The notes: generated by a model from the sequence alone, not told the origin. Shown: positions 31,467-40,498, counted from the stretch's first letter. The stretch is DNA of 64,000 bases from Xylanimonas protaetiae (GCF_004135385.1 NZ_CP035493.1:3105440-3169439), one strand, 5' to 3'. Translations and numbers: made by a program.

Positions 31467-32624
31467 TCAGAAGCCGTTCTCGGCGGCCCACCGCTGGTAC
31501 TCGCGGCGGAAGACGAGGAACTCGGAGTGGTCGTCGGTGAACCTGGTCTCGCCCGTGTGCAGGTTGACCGTCACGAACCACAGCCAGTCGCCGGGCGTCG
31601 GGTTGGCCGCGGCCTCGATGGCCGCCGCGCCCGGGTTGCCGATCGCCGTCGGCGGCAGGCCCCGGTGCACGCGGGACGCGAAGGGCAGGTTCCGGTCCTG
31701 GAACTCGGCGCGCGTGATGAGGTGCGCGGGCCGGCCGAGGCCGAACGCGTCGATCGCGTCCATGCCGAGCGGCTTGTCGATCGCCAGCCGGTTCTCGATG
31801 ACCCGGGCCACCTTGCCGCGGTACTCCGCGGGCGCCTCGCGCTCCACGATGGAGGCCTCGATGAGGATCGTCTGGCGGCGGTCCTCCGGCACGCCGAGCC
31901 GGTCCAGCTCGGCGGTCGTGCGGGCGACCATGCGCCCGAGCACGTCCGCGGCGGACTGCGTCGGCTTGACCACGTACGTGGCGGGGAACAGCCAGCCCTC
32001 GACGACGCCCTCGGCCTTGTCGGGCAGCCCGATCGACGCCGGGTCCGCGACCGCGGCGTCGAGCTCCTCACGCGTCAGGTGGGTCTGCGCCTCCAGGCGC
32101 TCGAGCACCTGGGCGGACGTGAAGCCCTCGGGGATCGTCACGCGCTCCTCGACGCGCCCGCCCGCGGCGAGCGCGGCGACGGCGTCGGCCGCGCGCATGC
32201 CCGTGAGCAGCTCGTAGACGCCCGGCTGGATGCCGGCGGCGCCCGGGTGCTGCCCGAAGGCGGACGTGAACGCCCGCGCGGAGGCGACGACGCCGGCCTC
32301 GACGAGCAGGTGGGCCATCGCCGTGCCCGTGGCACCCGCAGGGATCTCGACGTGCACCGGGTCGCCGCCGGGGCCGGCGTAGTCGGCGGCGCCGAACGGG
32401 TTCTCCAGGCCGCGCAGCGGGTTGGGCAGGACCTCGACGAGCCGCCCGCCCGCGGCGGTGGCGACCCCGCCGACGAACGCGAGGACGACGCACAGCGCGA
32501 GGACCGCGCGAGCACGACGGCGACGCCGCCGGCGCTTCTTCTCGGCGGACCGCCGCGGCGCGCGCGTCGGCGGCTGGTTCGTCGGCTGGTTCGTGGGGGC
32601 GAAGTGCTCGAAGACGTCGGTCAC
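31467..32624 (-). CDS. mltG: Endolytic murein transglycosylase MltG, upstream copy
   Basis: 385 residues with the same plan as its neighbour: short N terminus (with a TNQPTNQP repeat), a very basic stretch, one transmembrane helix (VLALCVVLAFVGGVATAA) and a YceG domain. The catalytic residue is Glu261 in ASIVEREAP. Long stretches match the downstream copy (EGWLFPATY, PLGMDAID, SRVHKGLPP or SRVHRGLPP, IGNPGA), so this is a tandem duplication with both active sites kept. GTG 32624 starts 51 nt after the ruvX stop, the position of the single mltG in most actinobacteria. Confidence 0.95.
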   Translation of the reverse strand: MTDVFEHFAPTNQPTNQPPTRAPRRSAEKKRRRRRRRARAVLALCVVLAFVGGVATAAGGRLVEVLPNPLRGLENPFGAADYAGPGGDPVHVEIPAGATGTAMAHLLVEAGVVASARAFTSAFGQHPGAAGIQPGVYELLTGMRAADAVAALAAGGRVEERVTIPEGFTSAQVLERLEAQTHLTREELDAAVADPASIGLPDKAEGVVEGWLFPATYVVKPTQSAADVLGRMVARTTAELDRLGVPEDRRQTILIEASIVEREAPAEYRGKVARVIENRLAIDKPLGMDAIDAFGLGRPAHLITRAEFQDRNLPFASRVHRGLPPTAIGNPGAAAIEAAANPTPGDWLWFVTVNLHTGETRFTDDHSEFLVFRREYQRWAAENGF

Positions 32625-32675
32625 TCGCTGCGGTCCTCATCAGTCGGCGTCACGGGCGCACGCCGCCGACCGCCG

Positions 32676-33185
32676 TTACGGCGTCGGGACCGCCTCGCCG
32701 GCGCGAGCGCCCGAGGCCCGCTCGGAGTCGAGCGCGGACTGCAGGATGATCACCGCCGCGGCCTGGTCGATGACCGGCCGGTGGCTCTTCGACTTCTTCC
32801 CTGCGGCCCGCAGCTGGCTCGTCGCGGTCACTGTCGACATGCGTTCGTCCACCATACGGACCGGCACCGGGGCCACCGCTGCCGCAAGGCGCGTCGCGAA
32901 CGCGCGCGCGTCCGCCGTCGCTGCACCCTCCTTGCCCGACAGGTGCCGGGGCAGGCCCACGTAGACGACGGCGGCGTCACGCTCGCTCGCCGCTGCGGCG
33001 ATCGTCCGGACGTCGGCGGAGTCCGTCCCGGTCGCCTCCAGCACGCGCGGCACGGTCTCGACCGGGGTGGCGATCAGACCGTCCGGGTCCGACGCCGCCA
33101 CGCCGATGCGGGCCTTGCCGACGTCGACGCCGAGGCGGGCGCCCCTCGGGAACCGAGGAGCGCCCGCCTCGAAGGCGTCGCTCAC
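32676..33185 (-). CDS. ruvX: Holliday junction resolvase-like RuvX / YqgF
   Basis: RNase H-fold protein linked to 16S rRNA 5' maturation and to junction resolution. 169 residues. GVDVGKARIGVAASD holds the first catalytic Asp, VGLPRHLSGKEG and MVDERMSTVTA the second acidic motif, and IDQAAAVIILQ the last. GTG 33185 overlaps the alaS stop (GTGA), the typical alaS-ruvX-mltG order. Confidence 0.95.
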   Translation of the reverse strand: MSDAFEAGAPRFPRGARLGVDVGKARIGVAASDPDGLIATPVETVPRVLEATGTDSADVRTIAAAASERDAAVVYVGLPRHLSGKEGAATADARAFATRLAAAVAPVPVRMVDERMSTVTATSQLRAAGKKSKSHRPVIDQAAAVIILQSALDSERASGARAGEAVPTP

Positions 33186-35893
33186 GCGCCCACGACGGCG
33201 CGCACGCCCGCCGTGACGCCCTCGAGGGCCGCCGGCAGCGCGGCCGCGTCGCGGCCGCCACCCTGCGCGACGTCCGGCTTGCCGCCGCCACCGCCGCCGA
33301 GCACGCCGGCCGCGGCCTTGACGAAGTCGCCGGCCCGCAGGCCCGCGTCACGCGCCCCCGTGTTCGTCGCGACGACGACGAGCGGGCTGCCGCCCGCCAC
33401 ACCGCCGACCGCGACGACGGCCGGGGCCGCGTCGCCGAGGCGGCCGCGCACGTCGAGCGCGAGCGCGCGCAGGTCGTCGGCCGAGGCGACGTCACCGGCG
33501 TCATGGGTGACGACCCTGACGACACCACCGTCGCCGTCGATCTCGTGAGCGTCCGCGGCAAGCCGGCCCGCCGCAGCCAGGAGCTGCCCCTTGCGGAGCG
33601 TCGCGAGCTCCTTCTCGGTCTCCTTGAGCTTGCCCAGGAGCGAGCCGACACGGTCCGCGAGCTCCTCGGGGCGCGCGCCCAGCAGGCCGGTGAGCTGACC
33701 GACCAGGGCGTGCTCCTTGGCCTGGAAGCCGTACGCCCCGTCGCCCACGAGGGCGTCGACGCGGCGCACGCCCGAGCCGATGGACGCCTCGCCCAGCAGC
33801 GCGACGCGGCCGATCTCGCCCGACGCCTTGACGTGGGTGCCACCGCACAGCTCGCGCGACCAGTCGCCGCCGATCGACACGACGCGCACGATGTCGCCGT
33901 ACTTCTCGCCGAACAGCGCCATGGCGCCCAGCTCGCGGGCCGCCGAGATCGACATGAGCTCGTCGGTGACCTCGAGGTTCTCCTGCAGGCGCAGGTTGAC
34001 GCGCTCCTCGATCTCCCCGAGCGCCTGGGCCGGGACGGCCGCGGGCGAGCGGAAGTCGAAGCGCACGCGGCTCGGCGCGTTCTCCGATCCGGCCTGCGTA
34101 CGGTCCTCGCCGACGAGCTCGTGCAGCGCCTTGTGGATCATGTGCGTCGCCGAGTGGGCGCGGCTGATCGCCACGCGACGCTCGACGTCGATCGTGGCGG
34201 TGCCGGGGTCGCCCAGGGCGATGGTGCCCTCGACGAGGCGGCCGCGGTGGACGTTGAGGCCCTTGATGGGGCGCTGCACGTCGTCGACCTCGACCGTCGC
34301 ACCGCCGTCGAGCACGATCGTGCCCTGGTCGGCGAGCTGGCCGCCCGCCTCGGCGTAGAACGGCGTGCGGTCGAGCACGACCTCGACGTCGACGGGCACG
34401 CCGTCGACCGCCGTCGCGACGGGCGCGGGCACACCGTCGACGAGCAGGCCGACCACCGTGACGGCCGAGTCCAGGTCGGTGTAGCCGAGGAACTCGACGG
34501 GCTTGGCCAGCTCGTTCGCGATCGACTCGTACGAGCGCAGGTCGGCGTGGCCGGTCTTCTTGGCGAGCGCGTCCGCGCGGGCGCGCTGCTTCTGCTCCGC
34601 CATGAGGGCGCGGAACGCCTTCTCGTCCACCTGGACGCCCTGCTCGGCCGCCATCTCGAGCGTGAGGTCGATCGGGAAGCCGTAGGTGTCGTGCAGCTGG
34701 AACGCCTCGGCACCGCCGAGCGTCTGCGCGCCGCTCGCCTTCGCCCGGGCCACCGCGACGTCGAGGATCGTCGTGCCCGCCACGAGCGTGCGACGGAACG
34801 CCTCCTCCTCGCCGTAGGCGACGTCGGAGATCTTCGCGAAGTTCGCCTCCAGCTCCGGGTAGCTCGCCTTCATGGCCTCCATGGAGACCGGCAGCAGCGC
34901 CGGGAGCGCCTCGGCGTCGTAGCCGAGCAGGCGCATCGAGCGGACGGCGCGGCGCAGGATGCGGCGCAGCACGTAGCCGCGGCCCTCGTTCGACGGGCGG
35001 ACGCCGTCGCCGATGACCATGAGGCCCGAGCGCACGTGGTCGGCGATGACGCGCATACGCACGTCGTCCTCGGCGTGAGCGCCGTACCTCTTGCCCGTGA
35101 GCTGCTCGACCCGCTCGATGACCGGGTAGGTCTCGTCGATCTCGAACATGTTCTCCTTGCCCTGGAGCAGGAAGGCCATGCGCTCGAGGCCGGCGCCGGT
35201 GTCGATCGCCTTCTTGTCGAGCTCGCCGAGCAGCGGGTAGTCCTTGCCGACGCCCTCGCCGCGCACGAACTGGTCGAAGACGAGGTTCCAGATCTCCAGG
35301 TAGCGGTCGCCGCCCGGGTCCACGTTGCCGCCGACGGCCTCGGGGCCGTAGGCCGGGCCGCGGTCGTAGTGCCACTCCGCGCACGGGCCCGCCGGGCCGG
35401 GCTGGCCCGTGTCCCAGAAGTTCTCCTTGCGGGGCAGGCGGACGATGTGCTTCGGGTCGAGGCCGATGCCCCGGGTCAGCGCGTCGAACGACTCGGTGTC
35501 CTCGTCCCACAGGGTGACCCAGAGGCGGTCGCCGTCGAAGCCGTATCCGCCCTTGTCCTGCTCCGAGGTGAGCAGCTCCCACGCCATCTCGATGGCGCCC
35601 GTCTTGAAGTAGTCACCGAACGAGAAGTTGCCGTTCATCTGGAAGAACGTGCCGTGGCGCGTCGTGCGGCCGACGTTCTCGATGTCGCCTGTGCGGATGC
35701 ACTTCTGGACGCTCGCGGCGCGCGGCCACGGGGCGGGCTCGGTGCCGAGGATGTAGGGGATGAACGGCACCATGCCGGCGATGGTGAACAGGATCGAGGG
35801 GTCGGGCGAGACCAGCGAGACGCTGGGCACGATCTCGTGGTCCTTCGACTCGAAGTAGTCGAGCCAACGCTGGCGGATGTCGGCGGTGCGCAT
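33182..35893 (-). CDS. alaS: Alanyl-tRNA synthetase
   Basis: 903 residues, full length. N-terminal class II catalytic core (RQRWLDYFESKDHEIVPS, FTIAGMVPF, HGTFFQMNGNFSFGDYFK), tRNA-recognition helices, the editing domain with AHSATHMIHKAL and CGGTHV (zinc-binding histidines and cysteine), and the glycine-rich C-Ala domain (GGGGGGKPDVAQGGG). Start ATG 35893 has GAAGGA 7 nt upstream. Confidence 0.98.
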   Translation of the reverse strand: MRTADIRQRWLDYFESKDHEIVPSVSLVSPDPSILFTIAGMVPFIPYILGTEPAPWPRAASVQKCIRTGDIENVGRTTRHGTFFQMNGNFSFGDYFKTGAIEMAWELLTSEQDKGGYGFDGDRLWVTLWDEDTESFDALTRGIGLDPKHIVRLPRKENFWDTGQPGPAGPCAEWHYDRGPAYGPEAVGGNVDPGGDRYLEIWNLVFDQFVRGEGVGKDYPLLGELDKKAIDTGAGLERMAFLLQGKENMFEIDETYPVIERVEQLTGKRYGAHAEDDVRMRVIADHVRSGLMVIGDGVRPSNEGRGYVLRRILRRAVRSMRLLGYDAEALPALLPVSMEAMKASYPELEANFAKISDVAYGEEEAFRRTLVAGTTILDVAVARAKASGAQTLGGAEAFQLHDTYGFPIDLTLEMAAEQGVQVDEKAFRALMAEQKQRARADALAKKTGHADLRSYESIANELAKPVEFLGYTDLDSAVTVVGLLVDGVPAPVATAVDGVPVDVEVVLDRTPFYAEAGGQLADQGTIVLDGGATVEVDDVQRPIKGLNVHRGRLVEGTIALGDPGTATIDVERRVAISRAHSATHMIHKALHELVGEDRTQAGSENAPSRVRFDFRSPAAVPAQALGEIEERVNLRLQENLEVTDELMSISAARELGAMALFGEKYGDIVRVVSIGGDWSRELCGGTHVKASGEIGRVALLGEASIGSGVRRVDALVGDGAYGFQAKEHALVGQLTGLLGARPEELADRVGSLLGKLKETEKELATLRKGQLLAAAGRLAADAHEIDGDGGVVRVVTHDAGDVASADDLRALALDVRGRLGDAAPAVVAVGGVAGGSPLVVVATNTGARDAGLRAGDFVKAAAGVLGGGGGGKPDVAQGGGRDAAALPAALEGVTAGVRAVVGA

Positions 35894-35986
35894 GGTGATC
35901 CTTCGCAGGGTCGTGAGGGTGCTCCGGACATTGTCGCGCGTCGTGCGCGATGCCCGGAACGTGCAAGGTCGGTGGCGCGGAGCGGC

Positions 35987-36349
35987 TCAGAAGGAGTAGC
36001 CGAGCTCCGCCTCGTCGCCGTCGAACGGGTCGACGTCGGCGGCGGGGCCGCCCGCAGGCGAGGGCCTGCGGGCGCCGGTAGCTCGGGCCGCGCGCGTGGT
36101 CGCGGGGTCCTGCTGGCCCTCGGCGAGGAGCGCGGCGGTCAGCTCGGCCTCGCGGCGCGCGCGGGCCTCGCCGAACGTCTCGCGGAACTCCGCGAGGAAC
36201 CCGGTGGCGCGCTCGCCGGCGTCGTGCGCGGCCTTCTCGGCGCGCTCGGCGACCGACGACGGCAGGTACTGCCGCACGACCTTGCGGCCCTTGCGGTAGA
36301 CGACGACGGTGGCGGCGACGCCCACGCCGACCCAGAAGAGGCGGCGCAT
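35987..36349 (-). CDS. Small membrane protein, DUF6167-like
   Basis: 120 residues: an N-terminal membrane helix (RLFWVGVGVAATVVVYRKG) followed by a charged helical region and a disordered Ala/Pro/Gly tail. This is the small protein usually found between the DUF948 gene and alaS in actinobacteria; no function is known. ATG 36349 overlaps the DUF948 stop (ATGA). Confidence 0.8.
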   Translation of the reverse strand: MRRLFWVGVGVAATVVVYRKGRKVVRQYLPSSVAERAEKAAHDAGERATGFLAEFRETFGEARARREAELTAALLAEGQQDPATTRAARATGARRPSPAGGPAADVDPFDGDEAELGYSF

Positions 36350-36711
36350 CAGCGCCTCGCCTTCGTCGAGGCCTTCTCGAACGCCTGCCGCACGCCGTAG
36401 CTGAACGCGGCGACCTTGACGAGCGGGCGGCCCAGCGTCGCGGCGTAGAGCCCGGCGAGCGCGGAGACGTTCTCGGCGACCTGCGCGGCCGACGTCGTGA
36501 TCGTGTCGACCTTGCCGAGCTGGGTGTTCGCGCCGGCGACGGCGTCCTTGGCCTCGTCGAGGATCGGCGTCGAGTGGTCGGTGAGCTCGGTCAGCGAGCG
36601 GGTCGCCGCGTCGAACGTGCGGCCCAGCTTGACCAGCGGCACGGCAAGGAAGCCCACCAGCAGCACGAAGGCGATGGCGGCGATCAGCCCTGCCACGTCA
36701 CCCACGGACAT
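36349..36711 (-). CDS. DUF948-containing membrane protein
   Basis: 120 residues. One membrane helix (VAGLIAAIAFVLLVGFLAVPLV, residues 5-26), then an amphipathic helical region (TRSLTELTDHSTPILDEAKDAV ... TITTSAAQVAENVSALAGL) of the DUF948 type, which resembles a short coiled coil. ATG 36711 has GGGGAG 7 nt upstream. TAGGGT at 36747-36752 (minus) may be the -10 box for this gene, DUF6167 and perhaps alaS. Confidence 0.82.
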   Translation of the reverse strand: MSVGDVAGLIAAIAFVLLVGFLAVPLVKLGRTFDAATRSLTELTDHSTPILDEAKDAVAGANTQLGKVDTITTSAAQVAENVSALAGLYAATLGRPLVKVAAFSYGVRQAFEKASTKARR

Positions 36712-36746
36712 GTTCCACTCCCCTTGACTCGACGGACGCCCTGGTC

Positions 36747-36752
36747 ACCCTA
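36747..36752 (-). promoter_or_regulatory. -10 box TAGGGT upstream of the DUF948 gene
   Basis: TAGGGT lies 35 nt before ATG 36711, directly after the rpsD terminator. Together with a GGGGAG ribosome-binding site it gives an ordinary leader of about 29 nt. Confidence 0.45.
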
Positions 36753-36766
36753 TCCTGCGGGAACGA

Positions 36767-36807
36767 CGACGCCCCGCCGTCCTGCGCTGCAGGTCGGCGG
36801 GGCGTCG
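36767..36807 (-). terminator. Terminator hairpin of rpsD
   Basis: CGACGCCCCGCCG (36767-36779) pairs with CGGCGGGGCGTCG (36795-36807). The loop itself can pair CCTGC with GCAGG. It lies 96 nt beyond the rpsD stop on the minus strand. The remaining bases of 36808-36902 show no gene. Confidence 0.7.
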
Positions 36808-36902
36808 AAGGCAAGGAGATCAGCGAGCGTCGTCGGCGCTTCGCGCCCGTGACGCACGCACGGCCTCGGCCGATACGAGCAAGCTCGATCGGAGCTCGGC
36901 TC

Positions 36903-37529
36903 TTAGCGTGCGTAGAACTCGACGACCAGCTGGACCTCGCAGGTCACGGGGACCTCGGCGCGCTTGGGGCGGCGGGTCAGCGTGGCCTGGAGCTTCTCGA
37001 GCTGGACCTCGAGGTAGCCCGGGACGGCGGGCAGCACGTCGCGGTGGGCGCCGGCGGCGGCGACCTGGAACGGCGTGGTGGCCTGCGACTTCGGCTTGAC
37101 CTGGAGGGTCTGGCCGGGCTTCACGCGGAACGACGGGCGGTCCACGATCTTGCCGTCGACGAGGATGTGGCGGTGCGTGACGGCCTGGCGCGCCTGCAGG
37201 ATGGTGCGGGCGAAGCCGGAGCGCAGCACGAGCGCGTCGAGGCGGGTCTCGAGGTCCTCGACCATGACCTCACCGGTCAGGCCGGCGGTCTTGCGGGCGT
37301 TCTCGTAGACCTTGACGAGCTGCTTCTCGCGCAGCGCGTACTGGGCGCGCAGACGCTGCTTCTCGCGCAGACGCACGGCGTAGTCCGACTCGGTGCGGCG
37401 ACGGGCGCGGCCGTGCTCGCCGGGCGGGTACGGGCGCTTCTCGAAGTGCTTGACGGCCTTCGGGGTGAGGGCGATGCCCAGGGCGCGGCTCAGGCGGACC
37501 TGGCGGCGCGAACGGGTCACAGAGGTCAC
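36903..37529 (-). CDS. rpsD: 30S ribosomal protein S4, zinc-free form
   Basis: 208 residues starting [20 protein letters not shown]. It lacks the N-terminal cysteine cluster, so it is the C-minus paralog type. [10 protein letters not shown], the S4 RNA-binding fold ([39 protein letters not shown]) and [16 protein letters not shown] follow. GTG 37529 has AGGAAG 6 nt upstream, far from the frame's upstream end at 37766. A long structured leader precedes it. Confidence 0.96.
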   Translation of the reverse strand: MTSVTRSRRQVRLSRALGIALTPKAVKHFEKRPYPPGEHGRARRRTESDYAVRLREKQRLRAQYALREKQLVKVYENARKTAGLTGEVMVEDLETRLDALVLRSGFARTILQARQAVTHRHILVDGKIVDRPSFRVKPGQTLQVKPKSQATTPFQVAAAGAHRDVLPAVPGYLEVQLEKLQATLTRRPKRAEVPVTCEVQLVVEFYAR

Positions 37530-37609
37530 TGTGCTTCCTGTCCTGTAGTGATCTGAAAAGGTCACACCCGGGCCGCGGTCGCATCGAATGATGGTGCCGT
37601 GCCGGGTGC

Positions 37610-37659
37610 GGGACCAGCCGATGTCCTCCCGTTGCGGGGAGGATCGGGGCCGAGGTCCC
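37610..37659 (-). ncRNA. Candidate structured leader RNA of rpsD
   Basis: In the proposed transcript GGGACC (37654-37659 side) pairs with GGTCCC (37610-37615 side). An inner stem TCCTCCC/GGGAGGA (37624-37630 with 37637-37643) has a 6-nt loop, and additional G-C pairs lie between. S4 autoregulates its own mRNA through leader structures in other bacteria, so this could be an S4-binding leader. No family match can be confirmed by eye. Confidence 0.4.
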
Positions 37660-37699
37660 AGGTGGTCGCCCGCCGGAGAACCCGCAAGGCAACCTGAAC

Positions 37700-37705
37700 A
37701 TCTTA
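37700..37705 (-). promoter_or_regulatory. -10 box TAAGAT of the rpsD promoter
   Basis: TAAGAT on the minus strand would start transcription near 37693 and give an rpsD leader of about 165 nt. The remaining part of 37706-37770 shows nothing recognisable. Confidence 0.5.
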
Positions 37706-37770
37706 CCCCAGGCGAGCCGCTGCCCCGCCCGAGAGCCTCGTCACGCGGGCCGCGCGCTCGGGGCACGCAC

Positions 37771-38340
37771 TCACGGCACGCGGCGGATCAGACGGGCGAG
37801 CGGGTACTGCGCCACTGCCACCGGCAGCACGAAGAGGGGCGTGACGGCGGCGTCGGTGGCCCAGTGGACGAGGTCGACCAGCCCGGCGACGCGCGGCTCG
37901 GCGCGGAACCCGTCGCGCGGCAGCACGTGCAGGTACCCGTCCACCGTGAGCGGCGCGGCGGGGTCGGCGACCCGGACGTCGCGCCAGTACCAGCGGGTGC
38001 GCGCCCGCGGGCCGAACGCCATCGACGCGTTGCGCAGGTTCCACGCGTTCTGCCGGTTGACCAGCGCGTAGTACATCGCCCAGTGCGGGTCCGGCGTCGC
38101 GTACACGGCGTGCTGGTTGCCGAAGTCGCGCGTGTCCTTCGCCTGCGTGGTGCGCAGCTCGTCGAGGCGGTGGTTCGAGCCGTGGAACGCGAACGTCTCC
38201 AGCGACGCGAGGTGGTCGAGGTACCGCGTCAGGTCGTCGGGGCGGTCCGGGGCGCCGTCCAGGTGGGCGGCGAGCAGGGCGTCGTAGCGGGCCCGCGTGG
38301 TCCGGTCGAGGCGGCGCCGGCGGTAGGGGCGGATCCTCAT
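37771..38340 (-). CDS. Uncharacterised protein with ADP-ribosyltransferase-like motifs, coupled to rarA
   Basis: 189 residues, not firmly recognised. After a basic N terminus ([13 protein letters not shown]) comes [14 protein letters not shown] (His53-Gly-Ser), then [18 protein letters not shown] (Tyr80-Ala-Thr) and [15 protein letters not shown] (residues 135-149). The order H-G-S, Y-A-T with following A-x-x-x-A/Y residues, then a GYxHVLP strand, is reminiscent of ART/PARP-type or KptA-like folds (H-Y-[E/Q] class); Glu148 could be the third residue. ATG 38340 overlaps the rarA stop (ATGA), so both are co-translated. A nucleic-acid- or protein-modifying role at stalled forks is only inference. 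Confidence 0.55.
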   Translation of the reverse strand: MRIRPYRRRRLDRTTRARYDALLAAHLDGAPDRPDDLTRYLDHLASLETFAFHGSNHRLDELRTTQAKDTRDFGNQHAVYATPDPHWAMYYALVNRQNAWNLRNASMAFGPRARTRWYWRDVRVADPAAPLTVDGYLHVLPRDGFRAEPRVAGLVDLVHWATDAAVTPLFVLPVAVAQYPLARLIRRVP

Positions 38341-39731
38341 CGCCGGTCGAGGATCTCGCGCACGCGCTGCAGGCGGTCCGTGATCTGCCGTTCGTAGCCG
38401 CGGTCGGTCGGCTCGTAGTAGCGGCGGCCCACCAGGTCGTCCGGCAGGTACTGCTGCGGCGCGACGGCGTGCTCGACGTCGTGCGGGTAGACGTACCCCT
38501 TGCCGTGGCCCAGGCCCTTCGCCCCCGCGTAGTGGGCGTCGCGCAGGTGCGTCGGGACGACGCCGATGCGGCCCGCGCGCACGTCCGCGAGCGCCTCCCC
38601 GATGCCGACGACGACGGCGTTGGACTTGGGGGCGGTGGCGATGTGGATGACGGCCTCGGCGAGGATGATCTGCCCCTCGGGCATGCCGACCATCTGCACG
38701 GCCTGGGCGGCGGCGACGGCGGTCTGGAGGGCGGAGGGGTCGGCCATGCCGACGTCCTCCGCGGCGTGGACCATGAGGCGGCGGGCGATGTAGCGCGGGT
38801 CCTCCCCCGCGGCGACCATGCGGGCGAGGTAGTGCAGGGCGGCGTCGACGTCGGACCCGCGCAGCGACTTGATGAAGGCGCTGATGACGTCGTAGTGCTG
38901 GTCGCCGTCGCGGTCGTAGCGGACGGCGGCGACGTCGACGGCGCGCTCGACGGTGGCGAGGCCGATCTCGACCGGGCCGTCGGCGGCGGGGGCCGGTGCG
39001 GCGTCGGCGTCGGACAGCGCGGTGCCGGCGGCGGCCTCGAGGACGGTCAGGGCCTTGCGCGCGTCGCCGCCGGCCATGCGCACGAGCTGGTCCTCGGCGT
39101 CGTCGGCGAGCGTGACGGTGCCGCCGAGGCCGCGCTCGTCGGCGACGGCGCGCCGCACGAGGGCGCGGACGCCGTCGTCGGTGAGCGAGCGGAGCGTGAG
39201 CAGCAGGGAGCGCGAGAGCAGCGGGGAGATGACGGAGAACGACGGGTTCTCGGTGGTGGCGGCGACGAGCGTGACCCAGCGGTTCTCGACGGACGGCAGG
39301 AGGGCGTCCTGCTGGGACTTGGAGAAGCGGTGCACCTCGTCGATGAACAGCACGGTCTCCTCGCCGGAGGAGGCGAGGCGGCGGCGGGCGTCCTCGACGA
39401 CGGCGCGCACGTCCTTGACGCCGGCGGTCACGGCGGACAGCTCGACGAAGCGGCGGCCGGAGACCGTGGCGACGAGGTAGGCGAGCGTCGTCTTGCCGGT
39501 GCCGGGCGGCCCCCACAGGATGACGGAGCCGGGCGCGGCGCGGCGTGCGGCGTCGTCGACGGGCTCGACGAGGCGGCGCAGGGGCGAGCCCGGTGCGAGC
39601 AGGTGGTCCTGCCCGGCGACCTCGTCGAGCGTGGCGGGGCGCATGCGGACGGCGAGCGGGGCGCTCGCGCCGGGACGCGTCACGACGGGGGTCCCGTGCT
39701 CACCCGTGGTGATCGCGTCGAACAGGTCCAT
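38337..39731 (-). CDS. rarA: Replication-associated recombination protein A (RarA/MgsA) AAA+ ATPase
   Basis: Clamp-loader-related ATPase acting at blocked replication forks (WRNIP1 homolog). 464 residues. Walker [15 protein letters not shown], Walker [17 protein letters not shown], sensor 1 AATTENPSF, then [15 protein letters not shown] and the C-terminal tetramerisation domain ending [23 protein letters not shown] lies 6 nt before ATG 39731, giving a leaderless mRNA. Divergent from the nucleoside-kinase-like gene. Confidence 0.96.
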   Translation of the reverse strand: MDLFDAITTGEHGTPVVTRPGASAPLAVRMRPATLDEVAGQDHLLAPGSPLRRLVEPVDDAARRAAPGSVILWGPPGTGKTTLAYLVATVSGRRFVELSAVTAGVKDVRAVVEDARRRLASSGEETVLFIDEVHRFSKSQQDALLPSVENRWVTLVAATTENPSFSVISPLLSRSLLLTLRSLTDDGVRALVRRAVADERGLGGTVTLADDAEDQLVRMAGGDARKALTVLEAAAGTALSDADAAPAPAADGPVEIGLATVERAVDVAAVRYDRDGDQHYDVISAFIKSLRGSDVDAALHYLARMVAAGEDPRYIARRLMVHAAEDVGMADPSALQTAVAAAQAVQMVGMPEGQIILAEAVIHIATAPKSNAVVVGIGEALADVRAGRIGVVPTHLRDAHYAGAKGLGHGKGYVYPHDVEHAVAPQQYLPDDLVGRRYYEPTDRGYERQITDRLQRVREILDRR

Positions 39732-39737
39732 GCCCCC

Positions 39738-39743
39738 ACCCTA
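39738..39743 (-). promoter_or_regulatory. -10 box TAGGGT of a leaderless rarA promoter
   Basis: TAGGGT lies 6 nt before ATG 39731, with no ribosome-binding site between. Confidence 0.6.
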
Positions 39744-39824
39744 AGGACCGCCACCGACGCTGGGGCCCCGACCGGCGTGCGACAGGGCGCCGGCGGCCGC
39801 GGCGGGCGGGTGCCGCCGGGTCGG

Positions 39825-39830
39825 TAGGGT
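39825..39830 (+). promoter_or_regulatory. -10 box TAGGGT of a leaderless kinase promoter
   Basis: TAGGGT ends 6 nt before GTG 39837. It is the mirror image of the rarA arrangement across the same 105-bp divergent gap. Confidence 0.6.
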
Positions 39831-39836
39831 CGCCGC

Positions 39837-40484
39837 GTGACCACCCTCCCGAGCACCGCCGCCCTGGTCGCGCGCGCCGCCGCGCTCGCGGACCGGGGCA
39901 CCCGCACGATCCTCGGCATCACGGGCGCGCCCGGTGCGGGGAAGTCGACGCTCGCGGCCGCGCTCGCCGAGGCGCTCGGGCCGTCCCGCGCGGTCGTCGT
40001 CGGCATGGACGGGTTCCACCTGGCGCAGGTGGTGCTGGACGCGCTGGGCCGCGCGGACCGCAAGGGTGCGGTCGACACGTTCGACGACGCCGGGTACGCC
40101 GCGCTCCTGGCGCGGCTGGCCGCACAGCGCCCGGGCGACGGGCCGGTGTACGCACCGGTGTTCCGCCGCGACCTGGAGGAGCCGGTCGCGGCCGGGGTGG
40201 CGGTGCCCGACGACGTCCCGCTCGTCGTCACGGAGGGCAACTACCTGCTGGCGGCGACCGGGGCGTGGCCGCAGGCGCGGGCGCTCATGGCGGAGGTCTG
40301 GTACCTCGACCCGCCCGCCGACCTGCGGCTCGAGCGGCTGGTCGCCCGGCACGTCGCCTTCGGCCGGGAGCCCGGCGCCGCGCACGCGTGGGCGCACGGC
40401 ACCGACGAGGTCAACGCCCGGCTCGTGGCCCGGACGCGCGGCGCGGCGGACCTCGTGGTGACGCACGAGGCCCCCGGCGCCTGA
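39837..40484 (+). CDS. Nucleoside/nucleotide kinase family protein (uridine kinase / pantothenate kinase-like)
   Basis: 215 residues. P-loop ITGAPGAGKSTLA (residues 28-40), then VVGMDGFHLAQVVLDALGR and KGAVDTFDDAGYAALL, the substrate-loop layout of the group containing uridine kinase, YggC/FrcK-type sugar kinases and pantothenate kinase. VVTEGNYLL is the Walker B-like strand and RLVARHVAFGREPGAA the lid. The exact substrate cannot be read from sequence. Leaderless start; it converges on the GNAT gene with one base between stop codons. Confidence 0.85.
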   Translation: MTTLPSTAALVARAAALADRGTRTILGITGAPGAGKSTLAAALAEALGPSRAVVVGMDGFHLAQVVLDALGRADRKGAVDTFDDAGYAALLARLAAQRPGDGPVYAPVFRRDLEEPVAAGVAVPDDVPLVVTEGNYLLAATGAWPQARALMAEVWYLDPPADLRLERLVARHVAFGREPGAAHAWAHGTDEVNARLVARTRGAADLVVTHEAPGA

Positions 40485-40498
40485 CCTACCCGGCGCCG
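40475..40498. terminator. Possible bidirectional terminator between the kinase and GNAT genes
   Basis: CGGCGCC (40475-40481) pairs with GGCGCCG (40492-40498); the 10-nt loop holds both convergent stop codons. Confidence 0.3.

Noticed and set aside
33503-36400. 965-codon plus-strand frame opposite alaS
   Set aside because: A shadow of alaS, DUF6167 and DUF948; low-complexity translation and no promoter or ribosome-binding site.
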